NCBI RefSeq assembly: GCF_003002825.1
Contig: NZ_PVTE01000006.1
Location: 186,001-250,000 of the forward strand
Source of the DNA: Spirosoma oryzae
GTDB lineage: Bacteria; Bacteroidota; Bacteroidia; Cytophagales; Spirosomataceae
Length of the DNA: 64,000 nucleotides
Direction of reading: 5' to 3'
The position numbers and the translations under genes were made by a program. The notes below the pieces were generated by a model. That model was given only the letters and a program-made list of their open reading frames with translations. It ran no database searches and had not been told where the DNA came from. This document shows, in pieces, positions 1-8,285 of the stretch (position 1 is the first letter of the stretch; the number at the start of each line of letters is the position of its first letter).

Positions 1-503
1 TCACGCTGGCGAAGGAAGTCCGAATGGCCAATCGCGATGTGCCCATTATTTTCCTGACCGCCAAATCGATGCAGGAAGATACGATTCAGGGGTTCCGCGC
101 CGGTGCCGACGATTACATTACCAAGCCGTTCAGCATGGAGGAACTGCTGCTCCGCATTCAGGCTATTCTTCGGCGTTACCAGCGATCAGGCGATGCCATC
201 GGCGACCCCTCGATTTATCAGATCGGTAGTTTATCGTTCGACTATCCCCGCCAGTTGCTGACTCACAATGGGGTGGCTCAGAAACTAACCAGCAAGGAAT
301 CGGAGTTACTAAAATTACTGGCGCAGAACCTCAATCAACCCGTTAGCCGTAGTTTTGCGCTGAAAATGGTCTGGGGCGACGATTCGTATTTCAACGCCCG
401 GAGCATGGACGTGTACATTACCAAACTCCGCAAGTACCTCAAAGAGGACCCATCGGTTCAATTGGTCAACGTACACGGCGAAGGATTCAAACTTATCGTT
501 TAG
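1..503 (+). CDS. Response regulator, OmpR/PhoB family (5' end outside window)
   Basis: The reading frame is open from the first complete codon at position 3, so this is the C-terminal part of a longer gene. The visible receiver half holds the conserved Thr of IIFLTAK and the Lys of YITKPF, followed by a linker and a trans_reg_C winged helix (roughly the last 95 residues, ending VNVHGEGFKLIV). The phosphoacceptor Asp lies upstream of the window. Family knowledge: DNA-binding response regulator of a two-component system; the partner kinase is not visible. An internal ATG at 24 is not the real start because the receiver domain begins before it. Confidence 0.9.
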   Translation, partial: TLAKEVRMANRDVPIIFLTAKSMQEDTIQGFRAGADDYITKPFSMEELLLRIQAILRRYQRSGDAIGDPSIYQIGSLSFDYPRQLLTHNGVAQKLTSKESELLKLLAQNLNQPVSRSFALKMVWGDDSYFNARSMDVYITKLRKYLKEDPSVQLVNVHGEGFKLIV

Positions 504-504
504 A

Positions 505-642
505 CGTGATTGAGTTGTTGAATGATTGAGTGATAGAATGAATAGTCCGTGCCTGGTGGCCGTCGGCGCAGTGAATTAGCTGGCGCAACTGACTTTTCAA
601 TTGCTGACTCATTCAATCACTCCATCACTCAATCAGTCAACT
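505..642. repeat. Imperfect inverted repeat of simple words in the hemB leader
   Basis: The first arm (about 505-542) is built from variants of gattgagtga/gaatga, and the second arm (about 601-642) is its reverse complement, with an unrelated segment of about 55 bases between them. The best core (tgattgagtgat in both senses) pairs almost perfectly. It ends directly at the hemB ATG at 643. The same architecture precedes mraY, rpsB, tsf and hldA in this window. Confidence 0.6.
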
Positions 643-1614
643 ATGAACATCATCCGTCGTCCGCGCCGGAGCCGTCAGTCGGCGGTGTTGCGCGATATGG
701 TGCAGGAGACACGCTTGTCGGTCACTGATTTTATTCTGCCCCTGTTCGTTACCGAAGGGCAAAACGTGCGCACCGAAGTTGCATCGATGCCGGGTATTTA
801 CCGTCACTCGCTCGACCTGATTCTCGATGAGGTACAGGAGTGCATGGATCTCGGCGTCAAAACGTTCGATCTGTTTCCCAATATCGCCGAAGCGAAAAAG
901 GATAAATACGCGACCGAAAGTTATAACCCGGATGGGTTGTACCTGCGGACGATTCGGGCCATTAAAGATCGCTTCCCCGATTGCGTGGTCATGACCGATG
1001 CCGCGATGGACCCCTACAGTTCGGACGGGCACGATGGGGTGGTAGAAAATGGCAAAATCCTGAACGATCCCACGCTCGAAGTGCTGGGTCGAATGGCAGT
1101 CGCGCAGGCTCAGGCCGGTGCTGATATGATTGGTCCGTCGGATATGATGGACGGCCGTGTCGGCTACATTCGGTCGGCGCTCGATCAGGCTGGGTACGAT
1201 CAGGTAGCGATCATGTCGTACTGTGCTAAGTACGCTAGTGCGTTCTACGGTCCGTTCCGCGATGCGCTGGATTCTGCTCCCAAGTTTGGCGATAAGAAAA
1301 CGTATCAGATGAACCCTGCCAATAGCCGGGAAGCCCTTATCGAAGCCCAACTCGACATCGAAGAAGGAGCTGATTTTCTAATGGTTAAACCCGCCCTGGC
1401 GTATCTGGACATTATTAAACTCCTGCGCGACAACTTCGATTTGCCCGTGGCGGCCTACAACGTCAGCGGTGAATACGCCATGATTAAAGCCGCTGCCCAG
1501 AAAGGCTGGCTCGATGGGGAGCGGGCCATGCTGGAGTCGCTGATGGCGATCAAACGTGCCGGTGCCAGCGTTATCCTGACTTATTTCGCCAAAGAAGCTG
1601 CCCGTCTGCTATGA
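643..1614 (+). CDS. hemB: Delta-aminolevulinic acid dehydratase (porphobilinogen synthase)
   Basis: Cytosolic enzyme joining two 5-aminolevulinate molecules into porphobilinogen in heme synthesis. The protein has 323 residues from the ATG at 643; an upstream TTG at 601 lies in repeat sequence and is rejected. The Schiff-base Lys is K249 in FLMVKPALAYLD, with the second active-site Lys K196 in MSYCAKYASAFYGP. The metal-site segment around 119-132 reads TDAAMDPYSSDGHDG, with Ala/Asp where zinc enzymes have Cys, so a Mg-type rather than Zn-type enzyme is expected. It overlaps the next gene by ATGA. hemE, another step of the pathway, is at 30.6 kb. Confidence 0.96.
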   Translation: MNIIRRPRRSRQSAVLRDMVQETRLSVTDFILPLFVTEGQNVRTEVASMPGIYRHSLDLILDEVQECMDLGVKTFDLFPNIAEAKKDKYATESYNPDGLYLRTIRAIKDRFPDCVVMTDAAMDPYSSDGHDGVVENGKILNDPTLEVLGRMAVAQAQAGADMIGPSDMMDGRVGYIRSALDQAGYDQVAIMSYCAKYASAFYGPFRDALDSAPKFGDKKTYQMNPANSREALIEAQLDIEEGADFLMVKPALAYLDIIKLLRDNFDLPVAAYNVSGEYAMIKAAAQKGWLDGERAMLESLMAIKRAGASVILTYFAKEAARLL

Positions 1615-2948
1615 GTAAAACACTAATTCGTAATGCCCGGCTGGTCAACGAAGGAAAGACAGTCGAAACCGACCTGTTGATTGACGGCGGTTTTATCGCC
1701 CGGATTGGGCAAGGCTTGTCGGACGGTTCCGCGCAACAGGTTATCGACGCAAACGGTAGCTACCTGCTTCCCGGCGTCATCGACGATCAGGTGCATTTCC
1801 GCGAGCCCGGCCTGACCCACAAAGCAACCATTCATACGGAGTCGCGGGCGGCTGTTGCCGGGGGCGTTACGTCGTTCATGGAGATGCCGAATACGGTGCC
1901 CAACGCACTGACGCAGGCATTGCTCGCCGACAAGTACGCTATTGCAGCGCAGACCTCGCTGGCGAACTACTCGTTTTTCATGGGTGCGTCGAACGACAAT
2001 CTGGACGAGGTGCTGCGGACCGACCCGAAAACGGTGTGCGGAATCAAGGTCTTCATGGGGTCGTCGACGGGCAATATGCTGGTCGATAATGAGCGCGTAC
2101 TGGAAGGCTTGTTCCGGGAAAGTCCGATGCTGATTGCAACTCACTGCGAAGACGAGGCCACAGTCCGCGCCAACACGGAACGTTACAAGCAGGAGTACGG
2201 CGACCGGGGCACGGCTTCCCTCCACCCACTGATTCGGAACGAAGAAGCCTGCCTGAAATCGTCGTCGCTGGCGGTAAATCTGGCCCGGCAGCACAACGCC
2301 CGGCTGCACGTCCTGCACATTTCCACCGCCGATGAACTGGCGTTGTTCGACAACAGTATCCCCCTGCGCGACAAACGGATTACGGCGGAAGTCTGTGTAC
2401 ACCACCTCTGGTTCGACAGCCGCGATTACGAGACGCTCGGTAACCAGATCAAATGTAACCCGGCGATCAAAGCTCCGCATCACAAGGAAGCGCTGTTGGC
2501 GGCCCTGCTGGATGACCGGCTCGACATTATTGCCACCGACCACGCCCCGCACACCTGGGATGAGAAGCAACAACCCTATTGGTCGGCGCCGTCGGGTCTG
2601 CCGCTGGTGCAACACCCATTGCTGCTGATGCTCGATTTCGTTGCGCAGGGTAAGCTTGACATCGAAACGGTTGTCCGCAAGATGTGCCACGCCCCCGCCG
2701 ACTGCTTTCAGATCGACGGACGCGGCTACGTTCGCGAAGGCTACTGGGCCGATCTGGTACTGGTCGACCCGAATAAGCCTACGATTGTATCGCCCGAAAA
2801 CATACTGTACAAATGTGGCTGGTCGCCACTGATGGGGCATCGCTTCGCGTCAAGTGTGACCCATACCTTCGTGTCGGGAAATCTGGTTTACGCTAACGAT
2901 CAGTTTGTTACGGATCAGGCTGGGCAGCGAATGGCGTTTGATCGGTAA
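1611..2948 (+). CDS. pyrC: Dihydroorotase
   Basis: 445 residues; amidohydrolase-superfamily enzyme of pyrimidine synthesis that cyclises carbamoyl aspartate to dihydroorotate. Seen: the entry motif at 56-67 reads GVIDDQVHFREPG, the carbamylatable Lys is K146 in GIKVFMGSSTG, further metal histidines are H178 (THCED) and H236 (LHISTA), and the catalytic Asp is D310 in ATDHAPHTWDEK. The first His of the usual HxH motif is Gln (Q60), which I recall as common in Bacteroidota members. The start overlaps the hemB stop (ATGA), implying translational coupling. It could be a non-catalytic PyrC-like paralog, but every other key residue is present. Confidence 0.92.
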   Translation: MSKTLIRNARLVNEGKTVETDLLIDGGFIARIGQGLSDGSAQQVIDANGSYLLPGVIDDQVHFREPGLTHKATIHTESRAAVAGGVTSFMEMPNTVPNALTQALLADKYAIAAQTSLANYSFFMGASNDNLDEVLRTDPKTVCGIKVFMGSSTGNMLVDNERVLEGLFRESPMLIATHCEDEATVRANTERYKQEYGDRGTASLHPLIRNEEACLKSSSLAVNLARQHNARLHVLHISTADELALFDNSIPLRDKRITAEVCVHHLWFDSRDYETLGNQIKCNPAIKAPHHKEALLAALLDDRLDIIATDHAPHTWDEKQQPYWSAPSGLPLVQHPLLLMLDFVAQGKLDIETVVRKMCHAPADCFQIDGRGYVREGYWADLVLVDPNKPTIVSPENILYKCGWSPLMGHRFASSVTHTFVSGNLVYANDQFVTDQAGQRMAFDR

Positions 2949-2975
2949 AAAGTCGAAAAATTTTGCCCTGATTGC

Positions 2976-3007
2976 TTGCATAAGCTGTTTTTGTGTGCGT
3001 ACATTTG
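2976..3007 (+). promoter_or_regulatory. Bacteroidota-type promoter of tRNA-Leu
   Basis: TTG at 2976-2978, a 21-base spacer, then TACATTTG at 3000-3007, matching TTG-N19/21-TAnnTTTG. The tRNA begins 27 bases after the element. The bases following the -7 element (gcactccc) are the same as at the rplM promoter. Confidence 0.7.
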
Positions 3008-3034
3008 CACTCCCAACACAGGGGAAACAGTGCT

Positions 3035-3121
3035 GCCGAAGTGGTGAAATTGGTAGACACGCACGTTTCAGGGGCGTGTGTCTTTACGGACATGCGAGTT
3101 CGAGTCTCGCCTTCGGCACCA
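3035..3121 (+). tRNA. tRNA-Leu (anticodon CAG)
   Basis: 87-nt class II tRNA. The acceptor stem gccgaag pairs with cttcggc, followed by discriminator A and an encoded CCA (3119-3121). The anticodon loop ttcaggg places CAG at 3069-3071, reading CUG. The long variable arm (tgtctttacggaca) and the T arm gagttcgagtctc are clear. Confidence 0.96.
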
Positions 3122-3124
3122 AGT

Positions 3125-3163
3125 AAAGCCGTGATTGTAACAGCAGTCACGGCTTTTTCTTTT
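3125..3163 (+). terminator. Intrinsic terminator after tRNA-Leu
   Basis: Stem aaagccgtga (3125-3134) pairs with tcacggcttt (3147-3156), and the T-rich run continues to 3163. It begins three bases after the tRNA CCA. Confidence 0.85.
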
Positions 3164-3327
3164 ACTTCGATTCAGGCTATTTTTAGCCTTGTCAACGGTT
3201 CCTGATACAGCCTGTGTCTGACCGGTAGTCGGTAAGAAATGAGGGATGTGCTTGCCTCAGATTAGGTAGTCAGCGGCTCAGGTCGTTTTTTTGCGGGTAA
3301 AGCGGCCCAGTTTAGCCGTAACCGCCT

Positions 3328-4818
3328 ATGCTACTCAAAGACCTCCTTTACAAAATTCCATTGCTGGCTACGGCTGGCAGCATGGATACTGACATCAGCA
3401 GCCTGACGATGGACTCGCGCCGGGTCGGGCCGGGTAGCCTGTTCATCGCCGTGCGTGGGACCGTTACAGATGGACACTCCTTCATAGATACCGCTATCGC
3501 GCAGGGAGCAACGGCAATTGTCTGCGAAGAAATGCCGGATATTGCTAATTCTGCCAATACCGTCACGTTTGTGCAGGTACAGGATTCGGCCCGGACGATG
3601 GGTTTGCTGGCGGCCACGTTCTATGGTCAGCCTTCGAAGCGGGTCAAACTGGTTGGCGTGACGGGGACCAATGGCAAGACATCGGTGGCAACGCTGCTGT
3701 TCCGGCTGTTCCGTGATCTGGGCTATCGCTGCGGACTACTGTCGACGGTTCAGAATCAGATCGATGAGCAGGTGATTCCAGCGACGCACACCACGCCCGA
3801 TGTCATCACGATCAATCAGCTGTTGACGCAGATGCTGGAACACGGTTGCACGCACGTATTCATGGAAGTCAGCTCGCATGCCGTCGTGCAGGAACGGATC
3901 GCCGGGCTAACGTTTGCCGGGGGCATTTTTACCAACATCACTCACGATCACCTCGACTTTCACGGTACGTTCGATAACTACATTCGCGCGAAGAAAGGCT
4001 TCTTCGACCAATTGCCGGCGTCGGCATTTGCGCTGACAAACGTGGACGATAAGCGGGGGCTGGTAATGTTACAAAATACAGCCGCCCGGAAAGAATCGTA
4101 CTCGCTGCAAACACTGGCGACATTCAAAGGAAAAGTGCTGGCCGATAGTTTGTTTGGCTTAAATATGCTGGTCGATGATCGGGAGGTCTGGTTTAAGTTG
4201 ATCGGTCGGTTCAACGCATACAACCTGCTGAGTGTATACGGGGCTGCCGTGCTGCTGGGCGAAGACCCGGCTGACGTACTGACTCTTTTGTCGGGTGTAA
4301 CGCCCCCACCGGGCCGGTTCGAACAGGTGGTGTCGGATAATCGCATCGTCGGTATTGTCGACTTTGCGCATACCCCCGATGCGTTACTGAACGTATTGGA
4401 AACAATTCAGGATATTCGCCATGCCGACGAACAGGACCGGCTACCGCAGATCATTACGGTAGTTGGCTGTGGCGGAAATCGCGATGCGGCCAAGCGTCCA
4501 ATCATGGCCGAGATTGCCTGTCGCTTCAGCGATTGGGTAATCTTGACGTCCGACAATCCACGCTTTGAGGAGCCAACGGCTATCCTGGAGCAGATGCAGG
4601 CTGGCGTGTCGCCCGTCGACGCGAAAAAAACGACGACCATTGTCGACCGGCGCGAAGCCATCAACCGGGCCGTTTCGCTGGCAGGTCCGCACGACATTAT
4701 ATTGGTAGCGGGGAAGGGGCATGAAACGTACCAGGATGTGCAAGGCGTAAAAAGCGACTTCGACGACCGGGCTGTGCTACGCGATGCGTTTTTAAAGAGC
4801 GAGAGCGCGAAAGAGTGA
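3328..4818 (+). CDS. murE: UDP-MurNAc-L-Ala-D-Glu:meso-diaminopimelate ligase
   Basis: 496 residues; adds the third stem-peptide residue to the cytoplasmic peptidoglycan precursor. Seen: N-terminal Mur ligase domain (1-105), ATP loop TGTNGKT at 112-118, central domain with the carbamylated-Lys segment RAKKGFF near 221-226, and C-terminal domain with DNPR at 409-412, which selects meso-diaminopimelate over lysine. It is the first wall gene in this window: tRNA-Leu and pyrC sit upstream where mraZ-mraW-ftsL-ftsI are usual in dcw clusters. A word-like inverted repeat separates it from mraY. Confidence 0.96.
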   Translation: MLLKDLLYKIPLLATAGSMDTDISSLTMDSRRVGPGSLFIAVRGTVTDGHSFIDTAIAQGATAIVCEEMPDIANSANTVTFVQVQDSARTMGLLAATFYGQPSKRVKLVGVTGTNGKTSVATLLFRLFRDLGYRCGLLSTVQNQIDEQVIPATHTTPDVITINQLLTQMLEHGCTHVFMEVSSHAVVQERIAGLTFAGGIFTNITHDHLDFHGTFDNYIRAKKGFFDQLPASAFALTNVDDKRGLVMLQNTAARKESYSLQTLATFKGKVLADSLFGLNMLVDDREVWFKLIGRFNAYNLLSVYGAAVLLGEDPADVLTLLSGVTPPPGRFEQVVSDNRIVGIVDFAHTPDALLNVLETIQDIRHADEQDRLPQIITVVGCGGNRDAAKRPIMAEIACRFSDWVILTSDNPRFEEPTAILEQMQAGVSPVDAKKTTTIVDRREAINRAVSLAGPHDIILVAGKGHETYQDVQGVKSDFDDRAVLRDAFLKSESAKE

Positions 4819-4909
4819 AAGAGCGAATATTTTTGCAAACTCGCTGTCATTACTGAATTCCTCTTTCACTCCGGTCCGGCGCTCCGGTTCATTCTTTCGC
4901 TCTTTATCG
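4798..4909. repeat. Imperfect inverted repeat in the mraY leader
   Basis: The first arm at about 4798-4828 is built from gagcgaaagagtgaaagagcgaa words, and the second arm at about 4862-4906 contains their complement (tctttcgctcttt, ctctttcactcc). The murE stop lies inside the first arm and mraY starts right after the second. The same words recur at 29510-29567 before hldA. Confidence 0.6.
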
Positions 4910-6118
4910 ATGCTCTATTATCTATTTCAATTTCTCGACGAACGCTACAATTTACCCGGCGCAGGCGTCTTTCAGTACATCTCGTTTCGGGCATTAGGAG
5001 CGGTTATCACGTCGCTGCTGATAGCTGCCATCTTCGGGCGGAAGATTATCGATACGCTACGTAATCTGCAAATCGGTGAATCGATTCGCGATCTGGGACT
5101 CGAAGGGCAGATGCAGAAGCGTGGTACGCCAACGATGGGCGGCTTCATCATTCTGGCATCGTTGCTGATCCCGGCGCTGTTGTTTGCCAAGCTCTCCAAC
5201 GTCTATATCGTACTGGCGCTGGTCTCTACCATCTGGACGGGTCTGATTGGTTTTCTGGACGATTACATCAAAGTCTTCAAGAAGAATAAGGAAGGGCTCG
5301 AAGGCCGTTTCAAAGTCGTCGGACAAATTGGCCTGGGTATGATCGTTGGTCTGACATTGTATTTCAACGACTATGTCAAGATCCGTAAATACGCCCCCCG
5401 ACTGCTGAGCACATCCAACGTTCCCGACGTGTACGTCGACATCAAGTCAACGCTGACGACAGTACCGTTTTTGAAGAATAACGAGTTCGACTACAGCTCT
5501 CTGTTGTTCGGCCTGCTCCCTGACAGCTACACCTGGATTGTGTACGTTGTCATCTGCATTTTTATCATCACGGCCGTCTCGAACGGAGCCAATATCACAG
5601 ACGGTATCGACGGCCTCGCAGCGGGAACATCAACAATCATTGCGCTGACGGTCGGTGTACTGGCTTATCTGTCGGGGAACAAAGTATTTTCGCAGTATCT
5701 CAACATCATGTACATCCCCAATTCGGGTGAGCTGGTAATTTTCTGCGCGGCCTTCGTGGGGGCCTGTGTTGGCTTTCTCTGGTACAACTCGTATCCGGCA
5801 CAGGTATTCATGGGCGATACGGGTAGCCTGATGCTGGGGGGCGTTATCGCCGTTTTGTTTCTGGCCATCCGGAAAGAGCTGTTGATCCCAATCGTCTGCG
5901 GTATTTTCCTGGTGGAGAATATCTCCGTGATCATGCAGGTCAGCTATTTCAAGTACACCAAAAAGAAGTACGGCGAAGGACGGCGTATTCTGCTGATGTC
6001 GCCCCTGCACCATCATTTTCAGAAAAAAGGCTACCACGAAGCCAAAATTGTTACGCGCTTCTGGATCGTCGGAATCATCCTGGCTGTACTGGCACTGGCT
6101 ACGCTCAAGCTACGGTAG
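4910..6118 (+). CDS. mraY: Phospho-N-acetylmuramoyl-pentapeptide transferase
   Basis: 402 residues and about ten membrane segments; transfers phospho-MurNAc-pentapeptide to undecaprenyl phosphate, giving lipid I. Seen: the Asp pair D117-D118 in [27 protein letters not shown] in the middle, and the histidine cluster [11 protein letters not shown] near the C terminus. The protein is about 40 residues longer than the E. coli enzyme, with the extra sequence in a polar loop (about 150-200) between membrane segments; similar loops are usual in Bacteroidota MraY. It should be followed by murD, but here ribosomal genes intervene. Confidence 0.96.
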   Translation: MLYYLFQFLDERYNLPGAGVFQYISFRALGAVITSLLIAAIFGRKIIDTLRNLQIGESIRDLGLEGQMQKRGTPTMGGFIILASLLIPALLFAKLSNVYIVLALVSTIWTGLIGFLDDYIKVFKKNKEGLEGRFKVVGQIGLGMIVGLTLYFNDYVKIRKYAPRLLSTSNVPDVYVDIKSTLTTVPFLKNNEFDYSSLLFGLLPDSYTWIVYVVICIFIITAVSNGANITDGIDGLAAGTSTIIALTVGVLAYLSGNKVFSQYLNIMYIPNSGELVIFCAAFVGACVGFLWYNSYPAQVFMGDTGSLMLGGVIAVLFLAIRKELLIPIVCGIFLVENISVIMQVSYFKYTKKKYGEGRRILLMSPLHHHFQKKGYHEAKIVTRFWIVGIILAVLALATLKLR

Positions 6119-6140
6119 CCGCGATATTGTTTGCATCACC

Positions 6141-6171
6141 TTGTTTTTCAGCACACTATCGTCTATATTTG
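6141..6171 (+). promoter_or_regulatory. Promoter of the rplM-rpsI operon
   Basis: TTG at 6141-6143, a 20-base spacer, then TATATTTG at 6164-6171: a full match to the Bacteroidota consensus. Transcription should start within or just before the hairpin at 6171-6196. Confidence 0.72.
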
Positions 6172-6202
6172 CACTCCCGTTTCCGAGCGGGAGTGCTTTT
6201 TT
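6171..6202 (+). terminator. Terminator-shaped hairpin in the rplM leader (possible attenuator)
   Basis: gcactcccg (6171-6179) pairs with cgggagtgc (6188-6196), with an 8-base loop and six T. It lies downstream of a good promoter and 43 bases before rplM. It could end mraY transcription, or attenuate the rplM operon; L13 leaders are known in other phyla but no homology is claimed. Confidence 0.6.
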
Positions 6203-6244
6203 GCGTATAATTCGGTAGAAATCAATTAATTAGTCTCCATAACA

Positions 6245-6688
6245 GTGAATACGCTCAGTTACAAAACCATCTCTGCCAACAAAGAAACGGCGCAGAAAGA
6301 GTGGGTTGTGGTTGACGCACAGGGCGAAGTACTTGGCCGGCTCGCCAGCCAGGTTGCTAGTCTGATCCGCGGAAAACACAAGACCAACTTTACGCCCCAC
6401 GTCGATTGCGGGGACAATGTAATCGTCATCAACGCCGATAAGGTTCGCCTGACGGGTGCCAAGATGACCGACAAAGTATACACGCGCCACACGGGATATC
6501 CCGGCGGTCAGCGGTTTACGTCGCCCCGGCTGCTCATGGAAAAGCATCCAGAGCGGATCATCGAGCATGCCGTGAAGGGTATGCTGCCTAAAAACCGGCT
6601 GGGTCGTCGGCTGTACACCAACCTGTACGTTTACGCCGGTGATCAACATCCTCACGAGGCTCAGCAACCGACAGCCGTTAAATTCTAA
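6245..6688 (+). CDS. rplM: 50S ribosomal protein L13
   Basis: 147 residues; large-subunit protein. Characteristic segments are WVVVDAQGEVLGRLAS near the N terminus, IRGKHKTNFTPHVDCGD in the middle, and VKGMLPKNRLGRRLYTNLYVY toward the C terminus. No ATG fits upstream of the conserved N terminus, so the start is the GTG at 6245. rpsI follows after 9 bases, the standard L13-S9 operon. Confidence 0.97.
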   Translation: MNTLSYKTISANKETAQKEWVVVDAQGEVLGRLASQVASLIRGKHKTNFTPHVDCGDNVIVINADKVRLTGAKMTDKVYTRHTGYPGGQRFTSPRLLMEKHPERIIEHAVKGMLPKNRLGRRLYTNLYVYAGDQHPHEAQQPTAVKF

Positions 6689-6697
6689 GATAGACGA

Positions 6698-7084
6698 ATG
6701 GATCGCATTAACACTATCGGTCGTCGGAAAACGGCCATCAGCCGCATCTACATGTCGGCTGGCACCGGAGCCATCACGGTAAACGGAAAAGACTACAAAC
6801 AGTATTTTCCGACGGAAGTACTGCAAATCATCCTGAATCAGCCCTTCGCAACCATCAATGGTGTTGACGGTTACGACGTGAAAGTAAACGTCCGCGGTGG
6901 CGGTGTTGCTGGTCAGGCTGAAGCGACCCGCATGGCTATTGCCCGTGCGCTGGTTGAAATGAACTCGGAATTCCGTCCGGCCCTCAAAAAAGAAGGCTTC
7001 CTGACACGGGATTCGCGCATGGTAGAACGGAAGAAGTACGGTCGTCGGAAAGCCCGTCGTCGGTTCCAGTTCTCGAAGCGTTAA
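6698..7084 (+). CDS. rpsI: 30S ribosomal protein S9
   Basis: 128 residues; small-subunit protein whose C-terminal tail reaches the P-site tRNA. Seen: GRRKTAISRIYM at the start, the NVRGGGVAGQAEATR segment in the middle, and the basic tail ending FQFSKR. It is co-transcribed with rplM. Confidence 0.97.
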   Translation: MDRINTIGRRKTAISRIYMSAGTGAITVNGKDYKQYFPTEVLQIILNQPFATINGVDGYDVKVNVRGGGVAGQAEATRMAIARALVEMNSEFRPALKKEGFLTRDSRMVERKKYGRRKARRRFQFSKR

Positions 7085-7100
7085 TTTTCTGGGTTTATTG

Positions 7101-7170
7101 TTCAACGTCCAATGTTTAAGGTTGAGAATAACATTAAACATGAGACTTTAAACACTAAACCAATCAAGTC
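7101..7170. repeat. Word-like inverted repeat in the rpsB leader
   Basis: atgtttaa (7112-7119) pairs with ttaaacat (7134-7141), and related words (actttaaacac, gttcaacgtccaatg) surround it. It is weaker than the other leader repeats in the window but has the same style and place, between rpsI and rpsB. Confidence 0.4.
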
Positions 7171-7242
7171 CAGGCTGCCCTTAGATGATGCCGACGGGCT
7201 GCGCTGCGTACTTTTTTACCACATTCTTTTGTTATCAAGACA

Positions 7243-8076
7243 ATGGCACAAATCGAATATAAAGAACTCCTCGACGCTGGTGTGCACTTTGGCCACCTGA
7301 CGCGTAAGTGGGACCCCCGGATGGCTCCGTACATCTTCATGGAGAAGAACGGCATCCACATCATCGACCTCAACAAAACGCAGGCTGCCCTTGAGGAAGC
7401 GTCGAATGCCCTGAAAGGTATCGTACGTTCGGGCCGTAAAGTGTTGTTTGTGGCGACTAAGAAGCAGGCGCAGGAGATCGTTTCGGAAGAAGCGCGTCGT
7501 CTGAAAATGCCGTACGTTACGGACCGCTGGCAGGGCGGGATGCTGACGAACTTCGCCACGATCCGCAAGTCGCTGAAGAAAATGCAGACGCTGGAAAAAA
7601 TGCTGAAAGACGAGGAGACCGTCAAGAGCATTGCCAAGCGCGAGCGTTTGACCAAGAGCCGCGATAAAGAAAAGCTGGAGCGCGTACTGGGCGGTATTGC
7701 CGACCTGACCCGCCTGCCGGCTGCCCTGTTCGTTGTTGACGTAAAGCGCGAGCACATTGCCGTTGCTGAAGCACACCGTCTGGGTATCCCCGTCTTCGCG
7801 ATGTGTGATACGAACTCGAACCCGGAAGAGGTTGATTTCGCTATCCCCGCAAACGACGACGCGTACAAATCAATCTCGTTGATCACGCTTGCTATCGGTA
7901 AGGCCATCGAAGAAGGGCTGACCGAGCGGAAGCAGGACAAAGACGATCAGCGCGTTCAGGAAGAAGAAGAAGCCAAGCGTCAGAGCGATATGGCCCAGGC
8001 CAAATCGGAAGGTGAAGATCAGCCTGTAGCTGTTTCATCGCCCGCTGCTGTTGCTGAAGGCGAACAGGAAGCATAA
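7243..8076 (+). CDS. rpsB: 30S ribosomal protein S2
   Basis: 277 residues. Seen: the N-terminal segment ELLDAGVHFGHLTRKWDP, IIDLNKTQAALEEA, and TDRWQGGMLTNFATIRKS in the middle. The last 45 residues are a Glu/Lys/Gln/Ala-rich low-complexity tail beyond the globular domain, making it longer than the E. coli protein (241). tsf follows, the standard rpsB-tsf pair, but 209 bases of leader separate them. Confidence 0.97.
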   Translation: MAQIEYKELLDAGVHFGHLTRKWDPRMAPYIFMEKNGIHIIDLNKTQAALEEASNALKGIVRSGRKVLFVATKKQAQEIVSEEARRLKMPYVTDRWQGGMLTNFATIRKSLKKMQTLEKMLKDEETVKSIAKRERLTKSRDKEKLERVLGGIADLTRLPAALFVVDVKREHIAVAEAHRLGIPVFAMCDTNSNPEEVDFAIPANDDAYKSISLITLAIGKAIEEGLTERKQDKDDQRVQEEEEAKRQSDMAQAKSEGEDQPVAVSSPAAVAEGEQEA

Positions 8077-8081
8077 TAGAC

Positions 8082-8180
8082 GTTGTAAAGTTATAGAGTT
8101 GACTAGTTGTAAAGTTGCTTGACGCAGAATGGTACCGGCGACGCCAACTTTATAAGCCTGAAACTCTGAAACTTTACAAC
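8082..8180. repeat. Word-like inverted repeat between rpsB and tsf
   Basis: gttgtaaagttatagagtt (8082-8100) pairs with aaactctgaaactttacaac (8161-8180) with about two mismatches. A second pair of related words (agttgtaaagttgc near 8105; caactttataag near 8145) lies inside, so the structure is nested. Confidence 0.65.
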
Positions 8181-8184
8181 TTCA

Positions 8185-8216
8185 GAATAGCCCGTAGCGA
8201 CTGCTATGGGCTATTC
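8185..8216 (+). terminator. Hairpin between rpsB and tsf
   Basis: gaatagcccgtag (8185-8197) pairs with ctatgggctattc (8204-8216): 13 bp with one G-T pair and a 6-base loop. The T-run after it is poor (cgttt), so it is a weak or partial terminator that could set the rpsB:tsf ratio. Confidence 0.5.
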
Positions 8217-8285
8217 CGTTTAAGTAGATAACTTGCTGATTACCAAACATTTTTTGGCAATTTAAATTTAAAACAACCTATTCTC

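Noticed and set aside
637..1350. 237-codon minus-strand ORF over hemB
   Set aside because: It is antisense to a gene with full family conservation and its product has no recognisable domain.
1623..2840. 405-codon minus-strand ORF over pyrC
   Set aside because: It is an antisense shadow of a well-conserved gene; its composition is that expected from reverse-frame reading of GC-rich codons.
3286..3293. TTTTTTTG as the murE promoter
   Set aside because: Lacks the TA of TAnnTTTG and the nearest TTG is about 31 bases away, outside the accepted spacing.
6230..7141. 303-codon minus-strand ORF over rplM-rpsI
   Set aside because: It lies antisense to two ribosomal protein genes; it exists only because the codon bias leaves the opposite frame open.
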